DNA of 64,000 nt from Actinokineospora fastidiosa. Its GTDB lineage: Bacteria > Actinomycetota > Actinomycetes > Mycobacteriales > Pseudonocardiaceae. Below are positions 17,523 to 24,938 of this stretch, piece by piece (position 1 is the first letter of the stretch; every line of letters begins with the position of its first letter). The position numbers were made by a program, and so were the translations under genes. Under the pieces are notes generated by a model. The model worked only from the letters and a program-made list of their open reading frames with translations, had not been told where the DNA came from and searched no databases. The stretch lies in assembly GCF_014648415.1 (NCBI RefSeq), contig NZ_BMRB01000004.1:248001-312000 (forward strand), written 5' to 3'.

Positions 17523-18298
17523 TGGACGCGGTCGAGGAGGGCTGGCGGACCCGGTTCACCGAGGCGTTCGCGCGTCCCGCGTCCTCGGTGCAGGCCCGGG
17601 TGTGGGCCGAGGTGTACGGCGCGGAGTACCCGGCCGAGGTGGCCCCCTTCAGCTACATCTCCGTGAGCGAGTTGACCCGGTTCGTCGCCGAGGTCGGCCT
17701 GCGCCCGGGGGACACGCTCGCCGACGTCGGCTGCGGCCAGGGCGGCCCCGGCCTCTGGGTCGCCGCCCGCGCCGACACCCGGTTGGTGGGAGTGGACATC
17801 GCCCCCACGGCGGTCGCCGCCGCCCGGTCCCGAGCCGACGCCCTCGGCCTGGCCGACCGGACGGCCTTCCAGGTGGGGACCTTCGCCGAGACCGGCCTGC
17901 CCGCGTCGAGCGTCCAGGCGGTCATGAGCGTCGACGCGCTCCTGTTCGCCCCGGACAAGGCGGCCGCCTTCACCGAGTTCGCCCGCGTCCTCACCCCCGG
18001 CGGCCGCCTGGTCCTGACGACGTGGGACTACCACACCCAACCCGTCGGCCGCCCCCCACAACTCCCCGACCACCGCCCAGCCCTGGCTGACGCGGGCTTC
18101 ACCGTGCACGCCTACGAGGAGACCGACCACTGGCGCTCCCGCGTGACCCGCGTGAACGACCTTCTGCTGGCCGCGGTCGACGACCTGGCGGCCGAAACCG
18201 GCGCCGACCCGGGCGACCTCAAAGCCTCCCTGCGAGAAATGCAGGCCACAGTGGACTGCATGACCCGCCGCGTCCTGATCGTCGCCGAACGCCCCTGA
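17522..18298 (+). CDS. Class I SAM-dependent methyltransferase
   Basis: 258 aa. Motif I LADVGCGQGGPGLW, acidic loop VGVDIAP, and post-motif LTPGGRLVLTTWDY identify a small-molecule class I methyltransferase of the UbiE/Methyltransf_11 type. The N-terminal residues (VYGAEYPAEVAPFSYI) resemble substrate-lid helices of the family. GTG 17522 overlaps the DUF5997 stop by one base. Substrate unknown. Confidence 0.85.
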   Translation: MDAVEEGWRTRFTEAFARPASSVQARVWAEVYGAEYPAEVAPFSYISVSELTRFVAEVGLRPGDTLADVGCGQGGPGLWVAARADTRLVGVDIAPTAVAAARSRADALGLADRTAFQVGTFAETGLPASSVQAVMSVDALLFAPDKAAAFTEFARVLTPGGRLVLTTWDYHTQPVGRPPQLPDHRPALADAGFTVHAYEETDHWRSRVTRVNDLLLAAVDDLAAETGADPGDLKASLREMQATVDCMTRRVLIVAERP

Positions 18299-18313
18299 CC
18301 GTCCTAAGCGGAC

Positions 18314-18964
18314 TCAGAGGTCTTCGAGGCGCACCAGGCCGTCCTGGATCGCCCGGGCGACGAGCGCGGCCTTCGTCGGCGCCGGGCGGCCCGCGTTCGC
18401 GTACCTGATCCGCACCCGGTCGATGTAGCTGTTGACCGTCCGGACGGACAGGTTCAGCTTGCGGGCGACCATCTCCTTGGACTCGCAGGCGAACCAGTTG
18501 ACCAGGACGTCGACCTCGCGCGGGGTCGGGCGGGGCCGCTCGGGCCGGGTGTCGGCGCAGATCGCCCGCGCCATGGCGGGCGCGGTGTAGGGCTGGTGCC
18601 CGTGCGCGGCGCGGATGGCGGCGACGAGGTGGGCGGGCCCCTCGGTCTTGGCCAGGTGGGCGAACGCGCCGATGTCCAGGCAGGTGAGGATCGTGTCCCG
18701 GTCCTCGCGCATGGTGTAGACGACGACCTGGCGGCCCGCGTCGACCAGGCGGCGCAGGTCGCCGTAGGCGGGGGTGGGGCCGGACAGCATGAGGTCGAAC
18801 ACCACCACGTCCGCGCCGAGCCCCGCGCCGGTCCACGCCACCGCGGGCGTCGAACCGGAGTCCGCGATCCGCACGGCCGGGTCGGCCGCGGCGCACCACG
18901 ACTCGACGCCCGCGATGATCGCGGGGTGGTCGTCGACGATCACGGCCGTGGTCACCTCCGCCAT
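18314..18964 (-). CDS. NarL/LuxR-type response regulator
   Basis: 216 aa. Receiver domain: DD at 11-12, phospho-acceptor D57 in VVVFDLMLSG, Thr in VVVYTMRED, Lys in HLAKTEG. The C-terminal LuxR-type HTH (residues ~145-212) contains TPREVDVLVNWFA, KEMVARKLNLSVRTVNSYIDRV. Its ATG overlaps the end of the upstream sensor gene by 13 bp, so it is the last gene of a three-gene two-component operon. The HTH recognition helix is intact; the targets are not evident. Confidence 0.9.
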   Translation of the reverse strand: MAEVTTAVIVDDHPAIIAGVESWCAAADPAVRIADSGSTPAVAWTGAGLGADVVVFDLMLSGPTPAYGDLRRLVDAGRQVVVYTMREDRDTILTCLDIGAFAHLAKTEGPAHLVAAIRAAHGHQPYTAPAMARAICADTRPERPRPTPREVDVLVNWFACESKEMVARKLNLSVRTVNSYIDRVRIRYANAGRPAPTKAALVARAIQDGLVRLEDL

Positions 18965-20076
18965 GCGGCCTCCACCCACACCCTCGTCCCGTCCACCATC
19001 CGCGTCACGGCGACCGGGGCCTCCGCCTGCGGCGCGAGGTCGGCGGGCGCGTCCGCGACGACGCTGACCGTGACGCCCTCGGCGGAGCCGATCACCGTCA
19101 CCCTGGCCGCCGTCGCGGCCGATGCCGCCCACACCACCGGCTCGATCAGCGCCCGCCGCACGGCCAGCGGCGGCGTCACCCACTCACCGCAGGTGCCGAG
19201 GTACACCGCGATCCCCCTGCGCTGGGCCAGGTCCACGCACGCCTCCAGTTCGTGGAGCAGCGGGTCGGGCACGTCGTCGTTCTCGGCGAACAGCCTGCGC
19301 AGCTTCGCGGCCTCGGCGGTGTAGTCCGCGCGGACCCGGGCGTCGGACAGGTCGGCCGAGCCGTCGGTCAGCCGTTCCAGCAGCGGGACGGTGGTGCCCG
19401 CGAGGTCGGCGTACCGGGCGAGCCTGCTCTCGTGCAGGCGCTCCGCCACCGCCTCGGCGGTGCGCACCTCCTCCCGCGCGCGCCGGGCGGCGGCCACGTC
19501 GTCGGCGATCCGGCGCAGCGCCAGGGCCCCGGCGAGCACAGGCGACTGGCAGCCGAGCACGATCGCGGCCACCACGACCATCCCGACCACGTCCTGTCCC
19601 AGCAGCGCCGCCTGGGCGAAGCTGACGACCGTGTGCGCGACCAGGAACGCCGCCGCCGCGCGGCCGCGGTCCAGCAGCAGGACCATGGCGAACCAGCCGA
19701 TGACGCCGTAGGACCACTCCGCCTCGGCCGTCAGGTGGTCGGCGCGGATGCCGGTGGTGGCCAGCCCGGACGCCGCCGCCACCGCGGCCAGCAGCACCCA
19801 CCTCGCCCACCCCGCCAGCCGGTCGACGGCGATCAGGCACCCGGCGACGAGGGCGACCGCGGTCAGCAGGCAGAACGCCCACACCTGCCGGGGGAGGCTG
19901 GTGTAGACGGCGGTGTTGGCCATCAACAGGGGGAGGGCCAGCCCGTAGAGCGTGCCCATCGCGATCAGCAGACTGGCGAAGCGCAGCCACCGCAGCAGTT
20001 TCGCGGCGACGATCAGCGGAGGGCCCGCCGCGCCGGCCTCACGGTCGCTCGGCGCCACGGTCGCGAGCGCGGTCAC
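18952..20076 (-). CDS. Membrane sensor protein with degenerate kinase core
   Basis: 374 aa. Six predicted transmembrane helices fill residues ~30-195 (e.g. ASLLIAMGTLYGLALPLLM, VVGMVVVAAIVLGCQSPVL). A cytoplasmic helical region (HESRLARYADLAGTTVPLLERL) follows, placed like a kinase dimerisation domain. The C-terminal part keeps strands of an ATPase-like fold, but the N, G1 and G2 boxes are not recognisable. It may be a pseudokinase or accessory sensor of the adjacent true kinase. GTG 20076 overlaps the kinase stop (GTGA) with GGAG 8 bases upstream; a GTG at 20085 would put GGAG against the start. It lies between the kinase and the regulator in the operon. Confidence 0.75.
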   Translation of the reverse strand: MTALATVAPSDREAGAAGPPLIVAAKLLRWLRFASLLIAMGTLYGLALPLLMANTAVYTSLPRQVWAFCLLTAVALVAGCLIAVDRLAGWARWVLLAAVAAASGLATTGIRADHLTAEAEWSYGVIGWFAMVLLLDRGRAAAAFLVAHTVVSFAQAALLGQDVVGMVVVAAIVLGCQSPVLAGALALRRIADDVAAARRAREEVRTAEAVAERLHESRLARYADLAGTTVPLLERLTDGSADLSDARVRADYTAEAAKLRRLFAENDDVPDPLLHELEACVDLAQRRGIAVYLGTCGEWVTPPLAVRRALIEPVVWAASAATAARVTVIGSAEGVTVSVVADAPADLAPQAEAPVAVTRMVDGTRVWVEAAWRR

Positions 20077-21185
20077 GGCGACCACTCCAGCCGCACCCGC
20101 GTGCCCGCGCCCGGCGCGGTCTCCACCGCCGCCCGGCCGCCCACGTGGTCTATCCGCCGCACGATGGACGAGGCCACGCCGCGGCGGTGGGGTGAGACCA
20201 GGTCCGGCCGGAAGCCGCGGCCCGCGTCGGCGATCTCGACCGCGACCCGACCGTCCGCGTGGTCCACCGTCAGCACCGCGGTGTCGACCCCGGCGTGTCG
20301 GGCGACGTTGGCCAGCGCCTCCCGCACCGCGCCGCGGATCGCGGTCGCCACCTCAGCGGGGAGGGGAACGCTCGCGGGCGCCCGCGTCTCGACGTCGACC
20401 GGGCTCTGCCGCACGACCGGGGCGAGGAGTTCGACCAGGTCGGCCACCGCGGCCACGGGGGCGGGCCGGTCCCGCAGGACCGCGAGGTCCTGCCCGGCCC
20501 GTTCCCGCAGCCACGGCGCGTCGGCCGCGCCCATCCCGACCGCCAGCAGCGTCGAGGCCGCGGTGTCGTGCAGCAGGGCAAGGTGCTCGCGCTCGTCGGC
20601 CCGCCGCGCAGCGGCGACGGCGGCGTCGCGGCGGGCCCGCTCGCTGACCGCCAACTCCTGGTCGGCGGCCTGCGCGCCCGCGCGCAGCAGCAGGAACAGC
20701 CCGCGCGACAGCCCGGCCTCGCCCAGCGTCCACAGGGCCAGCGGCGCCGAGACAGGCAGGACGGCCGGATCGGCCAGGAAGTTGCCCGCGAGATAGGCCG
20801 CGAGCACCACGCCGGTCACCGCGGCGCCCGCCGCCGTGCCGGTGTACCACTGGTGGGCGACCGCGGTGATCGAGACGACCGCCAACACCCAGTTCGTGCT
20901 GTCGCTCAGCGCCTCCGGCGGCACCGTCCACCGCTGCGCCAGACACAGCGCCACGACGACCCCGGTGTCCACCGCGACCACCCAGGCCCGCGGCCCGATG
21001 ACCAGGAACACCGCGCTCCACCCGATCAGCGCGACGGCCACGCCGACCACCAGGGGGACGGGCGTCTGGTAGACCGCCACCGCCGCGGCGCAGGCCAGGA
21101 CGACGGTCCGCACGGTCACCGCGTAGCGGCGCCCCCGGCGGCGCACCTCGACCTCGGTGGCGTCACCCGCGTCGGCGTGTCCCAT
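20073..21185 (-). CDS. NarL/DesK-type sensor histidine kinase
   Basis: 370 aa, six membrane segments (~20-170). The HisKA_3-type box LALLHDTAASTLLA carries phospho-acceptor H206, and the HATPase domain has REALANVARHAG (N box), IADAGRGF (G1) and GAGTRVRLEW at the end. It is the first gene of the kinase - degenerate sensor - response regulator operon. It is divergent from the YbaB/WXG gene pair, across a gap holding TAGCGT (21279-21284), a good -10 for that pair. The short periplasmic loops suggest that it senses a membrane signal. Confidence 0.9.
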   Translation of the reverse strand: MGHADAGDATEVEVRRRGRRYAVTVRTVVLACAAAVAVYQTPVPLVVGVAVALIGWSAVFLVIGPRAWVVAVDTGVVVALCLAQRWTVPPEALSDSTNWVLAVVSITAVAHQWYTGTAAGAAVTGVVLAAYLAGNFLADPAVLPVSAPLALWTLGEAGLSRGLFLLLRAGAQAADQELAVSERARRDAAVAAARRADEREHLALLHDTAASTLLAVGMGAADAPWLRERAGQDLAVLRDRPAPVAAVADLVELLAPVVRQSPVDVETRAPASVPLPAEVATAIRGAVREALANVARHAGVDTAVLTVDHADGRVAVEIADAGRGFRPDLVSPHRRGVASSIVRRIDHVGGRAAVETAPGAGTRVRLEWSP

Positions 21186-21323
21186 CACGGTCAGTGTCTC
21201 AGCTTGATCGGCTCCGGGGGAGGCCCGGGGCCCTCGATTGTGGGTCGAACGACCGTCACGCCGCGCCCGCGTCGGCCCTAGCGTCGGTCCCGGACCCAGA
21301 CAACTCCGGGGGAGAACGCCGAC

Positions 21324-21890
21324 ATGAACCAGTACTCGGGGGCGCGGGCCGTCGCGGTGGACGGGGCGGCGGCCGACGAGGCGATCCGGCACCTCGACGA
21401 CGTCGTCGAGGTGGCGTTCCGCCGCCACGAGGTGTTCGCCGAGGCCCACCGGCGCATCGACGCGATCACCGTCACCCACCGCTCGCCGGACGGCGCCGTG
21501 GAGGTCACCGTCGGCTCCAGCGGCAACCTGCTGGACGTCCGCTGCGCGGAACCGCTCCGCGCGTTGCCGCCGCAGCGCGTCGCGGCCACCGTGCTGGCCT
21601 GCGTGCAGGCCGCGCAGGCGGGGGTCGCGGCCCGGGTCGAGGAGATCCTGCGCGGCGCGGCGCCGGGCGACCCGCTCACCGACGAGCTGGTCGCGAACGC
21701 GCGCAAGTCCTTTCCCGCGCCGACGGCAGCCATGCCGGTGTCCGGACCGGGGGGTTCGGGACCACGGCACCTGGCGATCGGCGGCATCGAGGACGACCGG
21801 CGGCCCGCGCCGCGCACCCCGCCGCGGCGCAGGCCGATCCGACCGGACGACGACCAGGATGACTGGGCCGGGCGTTCCATCCTCTCCTGA
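21324..21890 (+). CDS. YbaB/EbfC-family protein (ESX-associated type)
   Basis: 188 aa. Residues ~30-115 resemble the YbaB/EbfC fold (RIDAITVTHRSPDGAVEVTVGSSGNLLDVR, then helical VAATVLACVQAAQAGVAARVEEI). The tail is Pro/Arg/Asp-rich and disordered. In actinobacteria such proteins often sit beside WXG100/ESX genes, and here a WXG-like gene follows 26 bp later. The ATG is preceded by GGGGGAG. TAGCGT at 21279-21284 is a likely -10. It may chaperone or bind DNA; the ESX link is by context. Confidence 0.75.
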   Translation: MNQYSGARAVAVDGAAADEAIRHLDDVVEVAFRRHEVFAEAHRRIDAITVTHRSPDGAVEVTVGSSGNLLDVRCAEPLRALPPQRVAATVLACVQAAQAGVAARVEEILRGAAPGDPLTDELVANARKSFPAPTAAMPVSGPGGSGPRHLAIGGIEDDRRPAPRTPPRRRPIRPDDDQDDWAGRSILS

Positions 21891-21916
21891 TCGACGAGAC
21901 CACCGGGAAGACCGCC

Positions 21917-23050
21917 ATGGCGCCACCAAAAGGCTATACGATCAACCCCGACGAGCTGTTCTCGCACGCGCGGGCCGTCGCGCAGATGCAGCAGCCGTTG
22001 GACCGCGTCGTCGGGGCCGCGAAAGAGGCCTGCCCCGACGGCATCAACGTCGCCTACGGGCTGTACTGCCAGTTCTTCGCGATGACGCTCTCGCCGGTCC
22101 AGGAGTACGCCGAGGACGGCATCGGCAAGATCGCCCGAGCGGTGGACTCCGCCGCGAACCAGCTGATCAAGGCCGTCGAGGCCTATGTGGACTCCGACGA
22201 GAACAACGCGGGCCAACTGCGCACGATCGGCGCGAACCTGCCGGAGAACGCGGGCAACGGGCTGATCGCCAAGGGAACCGGGTGGGACTGGAAGAACTAC
22301 AACCCGGTCGACGGCGGCCCGCTGACCAACATGGACGCCCAGAACGGCGGGAAGGGCGCGGGCCTGGTCGGCAACACCTGGGACCTCGTCGTCGAGGCCA
22401 GCGACTCGGGCAAGCGGAACTACGGCGTGATGGCGGGCCACATCGCCTCGATGGGCGCCGACGGGGCCGCGCTCGCGGGCGACCCGCTGGGCACCGCCGT
22501 CAGCTGGGCCGCGGGCTGGGTCATGGAGCACGTCAAGCCGTTCCGGCTGATCCTCGACGGCCTCGCAGGCAACCCGGAGATGATCAAGGGCGCCAGCCTC
22601 ACCTGGAAGAACATGAGCGCGGAACTGACGCGCCTTGCGAACCACTACGCCTCGGTCAAGGACAAGACGGGCGGCTGGCAGGGCGAGGCCGGGGAGTCCT
22701 ACCGGGACAACGTGGCCGCCACGATCATCAACGCGATGAAGGCCGCGGCCAACCTGGCGACCGTCATGAGCATCGTCGTCGGGGTGACCGGCGACCTCGT
22801 CAACCTCGTGCGGTCCGCGGTGCGCGACATCACCGCCCAGGCGCTCGGCCAACTCGTCAGCGCCGCGGCGAAGCGGTTCTACAAGCCGCCGTTCGAGGAG
22901 CTGTCGAACGTGGCGTTCCACCTGAAGAACGCCAAGGCCCTGGTCACCTTCCTGATCGTCTTCGTCAACCACTTCGCCCGGCAGATCCCCCTCATCCTGG
23001 AAGCCTGCAAGACCCTCGCCAACATCGTCCCCAAGCTGGACGGCGTCTGA
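21917..23050 (+). CDS. Large WXG100-like/ESX substrate-like protein
   Basis: 377 aa, almost wholly helical. The N-terminal ~120 residues look like one WXG100-type hairpin (DELFSHARAVAQMQQPLDRVV). The middle (~190-290) looks like a second, with the turn GWQGEAGES (W254) matching WXG. A hydrophobic stretch follows (VMSIVVGVTGDLVNLV), and a C-terminal region with FLIVFVNHFARQIPLIL. No toxin domain is evident. It follows the YbaB-like gene at 26 bp and is probably co-transcribed. It could be a type VII secretion substrate or scaffold; no ESX core ATPase gene lies nearby. Confidence 0.7.
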   Translation: MAPPKGYTINPDELFSHARAVAQMQQPLDRVVGAAKEACPDGINVAYGLYCQFFAMTLSPVQEYAEDGIGKIARAVDSAANQLIKAVEAYVDSDENNAGQLRTIGANLPENAGNGLIAKGTGWDWKNYNPVDGGPLTNMDAQNGGKGAGLVGNTWDLVVEASDSGKRNYGVMAGHIASMGADGAALAGDPLGTAVSWAAGWVMEHVKPFRLILDGLAGNPEMIKGASLTWKNMSAELTRLANHYASVKDKTGGWQGEAGESYRDNVAATIINAMKAAANLATVMSIVVGVTGDLVNLVRSAVRDITAQALGQLVSAAAKRFYKPPFEELSNVAFHLKNAKALVTFLIVFVNHFARQIPLILEACKTLANIVPKLDGV

Positions 23051-23553
23051 CCGCGCAGCGCGTCGACAACCGCTCCGCTGTGCGCCGCCATCGGCGATCG
23101 TGAGACTTCTTCGATCGGTGACGTGCGGCGGTGGGTGAGCAGCGGTCCGATCGCCATGGGGCCGCCATTATGGCCAGCCGGCTCCGCCGACGACCACCCG
23201 TCGCCGACAAGATTCCGGCGCGTTCGGGCGGACGGGTCGCCGACCGTCCCACCCGGACACTCCCGGCCGACGACGCGGTCACGCACCGGAACCGGCAGGC
23301 AGCGGCAACTTCCTACTCCGCATGCCGCTCTCGGGCGCGCGGATGGCCGGTCGTCCGCCGGGAAGCGGCGCCGCGCCGGTCGGTCCCGGCGGGGCGATTG
23401 GCCATTCAGGCGCATCGTCGGCAACGCCGTTCAGCGTAGAGTGGCCCGATCACTCGATCGGCCCCTACCTGGTGCGGATCGCCCGTCCGTACGTTTCTGC
23501 GACGGGCGGGACCGGTCGACGCCGGACCGCGTGTCCGAGTCGAGGGAGACAGG
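23051..23553. other. Intergenic region upstream of a SARP gene
   Basis: About 500 bases with no open frame that I can support on either strand. One operator-like inverted repeat lies at 23443-23464: 9-base arms with one mismatched pair around ACTC, about 90 bp before the SARP start. Otherwise nothing recognisable. Confidence 0.5.
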
Positions 23554-24441
23554 GTGACACTGGCCGATCGATTACGCGGCGGTATCGACCACGGCGCCAG
23601 CGCGGGCGGGCTGCGCTTCAACGTATTGGGATTCCTGGAAATCCTGCGCGACGGCAGGCCGTGCCCGCCGATGCCGCCGAAACAGCGCGCGCTGGTGGCG
23701 ATCCTGCTGCTGCACGCCAACCAGGTGCTGACCACCGACGTCATCATCGATCTGCTGTGGTCGACCCGGCCGCCGCGGTCGGCGGCCGCGGCGCTGCAGA
23801 TGCACGTCAGCGGCGCGCGGCGGGCGCTGACCGGCGCGTCCGCCGACCCGCGCAGGCATCCGGTGCTGCGCACCGAGTCCCACGGCTACGCCATCCGCCT
23901 CGGCCGGGGGCAGCTCGACCTCAGCGAGTTCCGGTCGCTGGCGCGCGCGGGGAACGAGCGGCTGGCCGAGGGCCGGTGCGCGGAGGCGGGCGCGGCGTTC
24001 GACAGCGCGCTCGGCCTCTGGCGCGGCCGGGCCGTGGCTGACATCGCAGGCGTGCTGGACAGCTACACCGTCCACCTGGACGAGCAGCGGCTCACCGTGC
24101 TCCAGCAGCGCGTCAGCGTCGGCCTGTGCCAGGGCCGGGTCCTCTCGATCCTCGACGAACTGGTCGAACTGTGCGCGCGGCATCCCCTGCGCGAAGACCT
24201 CCACCAGCAGCTCATGGTCGCCTTCGCCCGGCTCGGCCGGACCGCGGACGCGCTGCGCGCCTACACCCGCCTGCGCCGGACCATGATCGCCGAGGCCGGG
24301 CTCGAACCCGGCCCGGCCGTCCGCGCCGCCCATGACGCGGTCCTGCGCGGCGCGCACCCCGCCGACCCCGTGCACACCTGCGTGGCGCGCGGGTTCGACG
24401 CGGCGCGGCGGGACACCCCGATCGGCGGGGCGCGCCGCTAG
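23554..24441 (+). CDS. SARP-family transcriptional activator with TTA codon at residue 7
   Basis: 295 aa. OmpR-like winged helix (FNVLGFLEILRDG, QRALVAILLLHANQVL, LQMHVSGARRALTG) followed by the bacterial transcriptional activation domain (LDLSEFRSLARAGNERL, HPLREDLHQQLMVAFARLGR, LRRTMIAEAGLEPGP). This is the short SARP architecture. GTG 23554 follows a GAGGGAG RBS. Leu7 is TTA (23572-23574), the bldA-dependent codon commonly found near the start of antibiotic activators. Its stop overlaps the flavin-reductase stop (the shared CTAG at 24438-24441). Likely targets are neighbouring genes, perhaps the RiPP-like operon opposite; no matching operator was found there. Confidence 0.9.
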   Translation: MTLADRLRGGIDHGASAGGLRFNVLGFLEILRDGRPCPPMPPKQRALVAILLLHANQVLTTDVIIDLLWSTRPPRSAAAALQMHVSGARRALTGASADPRRHPVLRTESHGYAIRLGRGQLDLSEFRSLARAGNERLAEGRCAEAGAAFDSALGLWRGRAVADIAGVLDSYTVHLDEQRLTVLQQRVSVGLCQGRVLSILDELVELCARHPLREDLHQQLMVAFARLGRTADALRAYTRLRRTMIAEAGLEPGPAVRAAHDAVLRGAHPADPVHTCVARGFDAARRDTPIGGARR

Positions 24442-24938
24442 GCCGGTCCCCGCAGCCGCCAGTCGTAGCGCCTGCCGAAGTAGACCAGCGGGTCCCCCCG
24501 GCCCACCCGCGCCGCGGCGACCTCCCCGATGACCACGGCGTGGTCCCCGTGCGCGAACACCATGGCCAGCGCGCACCGCAGGTACACCGGGACCCCGCGC
24601 AGCCGGGGGACCCCGTCGTCCCACTCCCACGCCAGGCCCGCGAACTTGTCCGCGCCCCGGCGGGCGAACCGGTCCGCGACCGCGGCCTGCGTGTCGGCCA
24701 GCAGGTGCACGCCGAACTCCGCGCCCTCGGTGAGCGGCCGGTACGACCGCGACCCCCGGTCGATCGTGAGCAGCACCGAGGGCGGGGCGACGCTGTAGGA
24801 GCACAGGGACGACACCAGCAGGCCCCTCGGCGCCTCCGCGTCGCGGGTGGTGACCACGGCCAGACCGGCGGCGAGCCGGGCCATGGCGTCGGGGAACACC
24901 GACGCCACGGCCTGCTCGGCGAGCACCCGCGCGGTCAT
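24438..24938 (-). CDS. Flavin reductase-like FMN-binding protein
   Basis: 166 aa of the flavin reductase/RutF-HpaC split-barrel fold. It contains MARLAAGLAVVTTRD, LLVSSLCSYSVAPPSVLLTID (phosphate-contacting Ser), FGVHLLADTQ and a C-terminal VYFGRRYDWRL. Such enzymes supply reduced flavin to a partner monooxygenase or act on flavin-linked substrates. It is the last gene of the operon with the TPR protein (ATGA overlap), the M50 protein and the small precursor peptide. A redox step in peptide maturation is therefore possible, but no partner oxygenase is visible in the operon. Confidence 0.88.
   Translation of the reverse strand: MTARVLAEQAVASVFPDAMARLAAGLAVVTTRDAEAPRGLLVSSLCSYSVAPPSVLLTIDRGSRSYRPLTEGAEFGVHLLADTQAAVADRFARRGADKFAGLAWEWDDGVPRLRGVPVYLRCALAMVFAHGDHAVVIGEVAAARVGRGDPLVYFGRRYDWRLRGPA

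Noticed and set aside
23123-23557. Small frames in the gap before the SARP gene
   Set aside because: Arg/Pro/Ser-rich composition on both strands, no RBS and no conserved motif.
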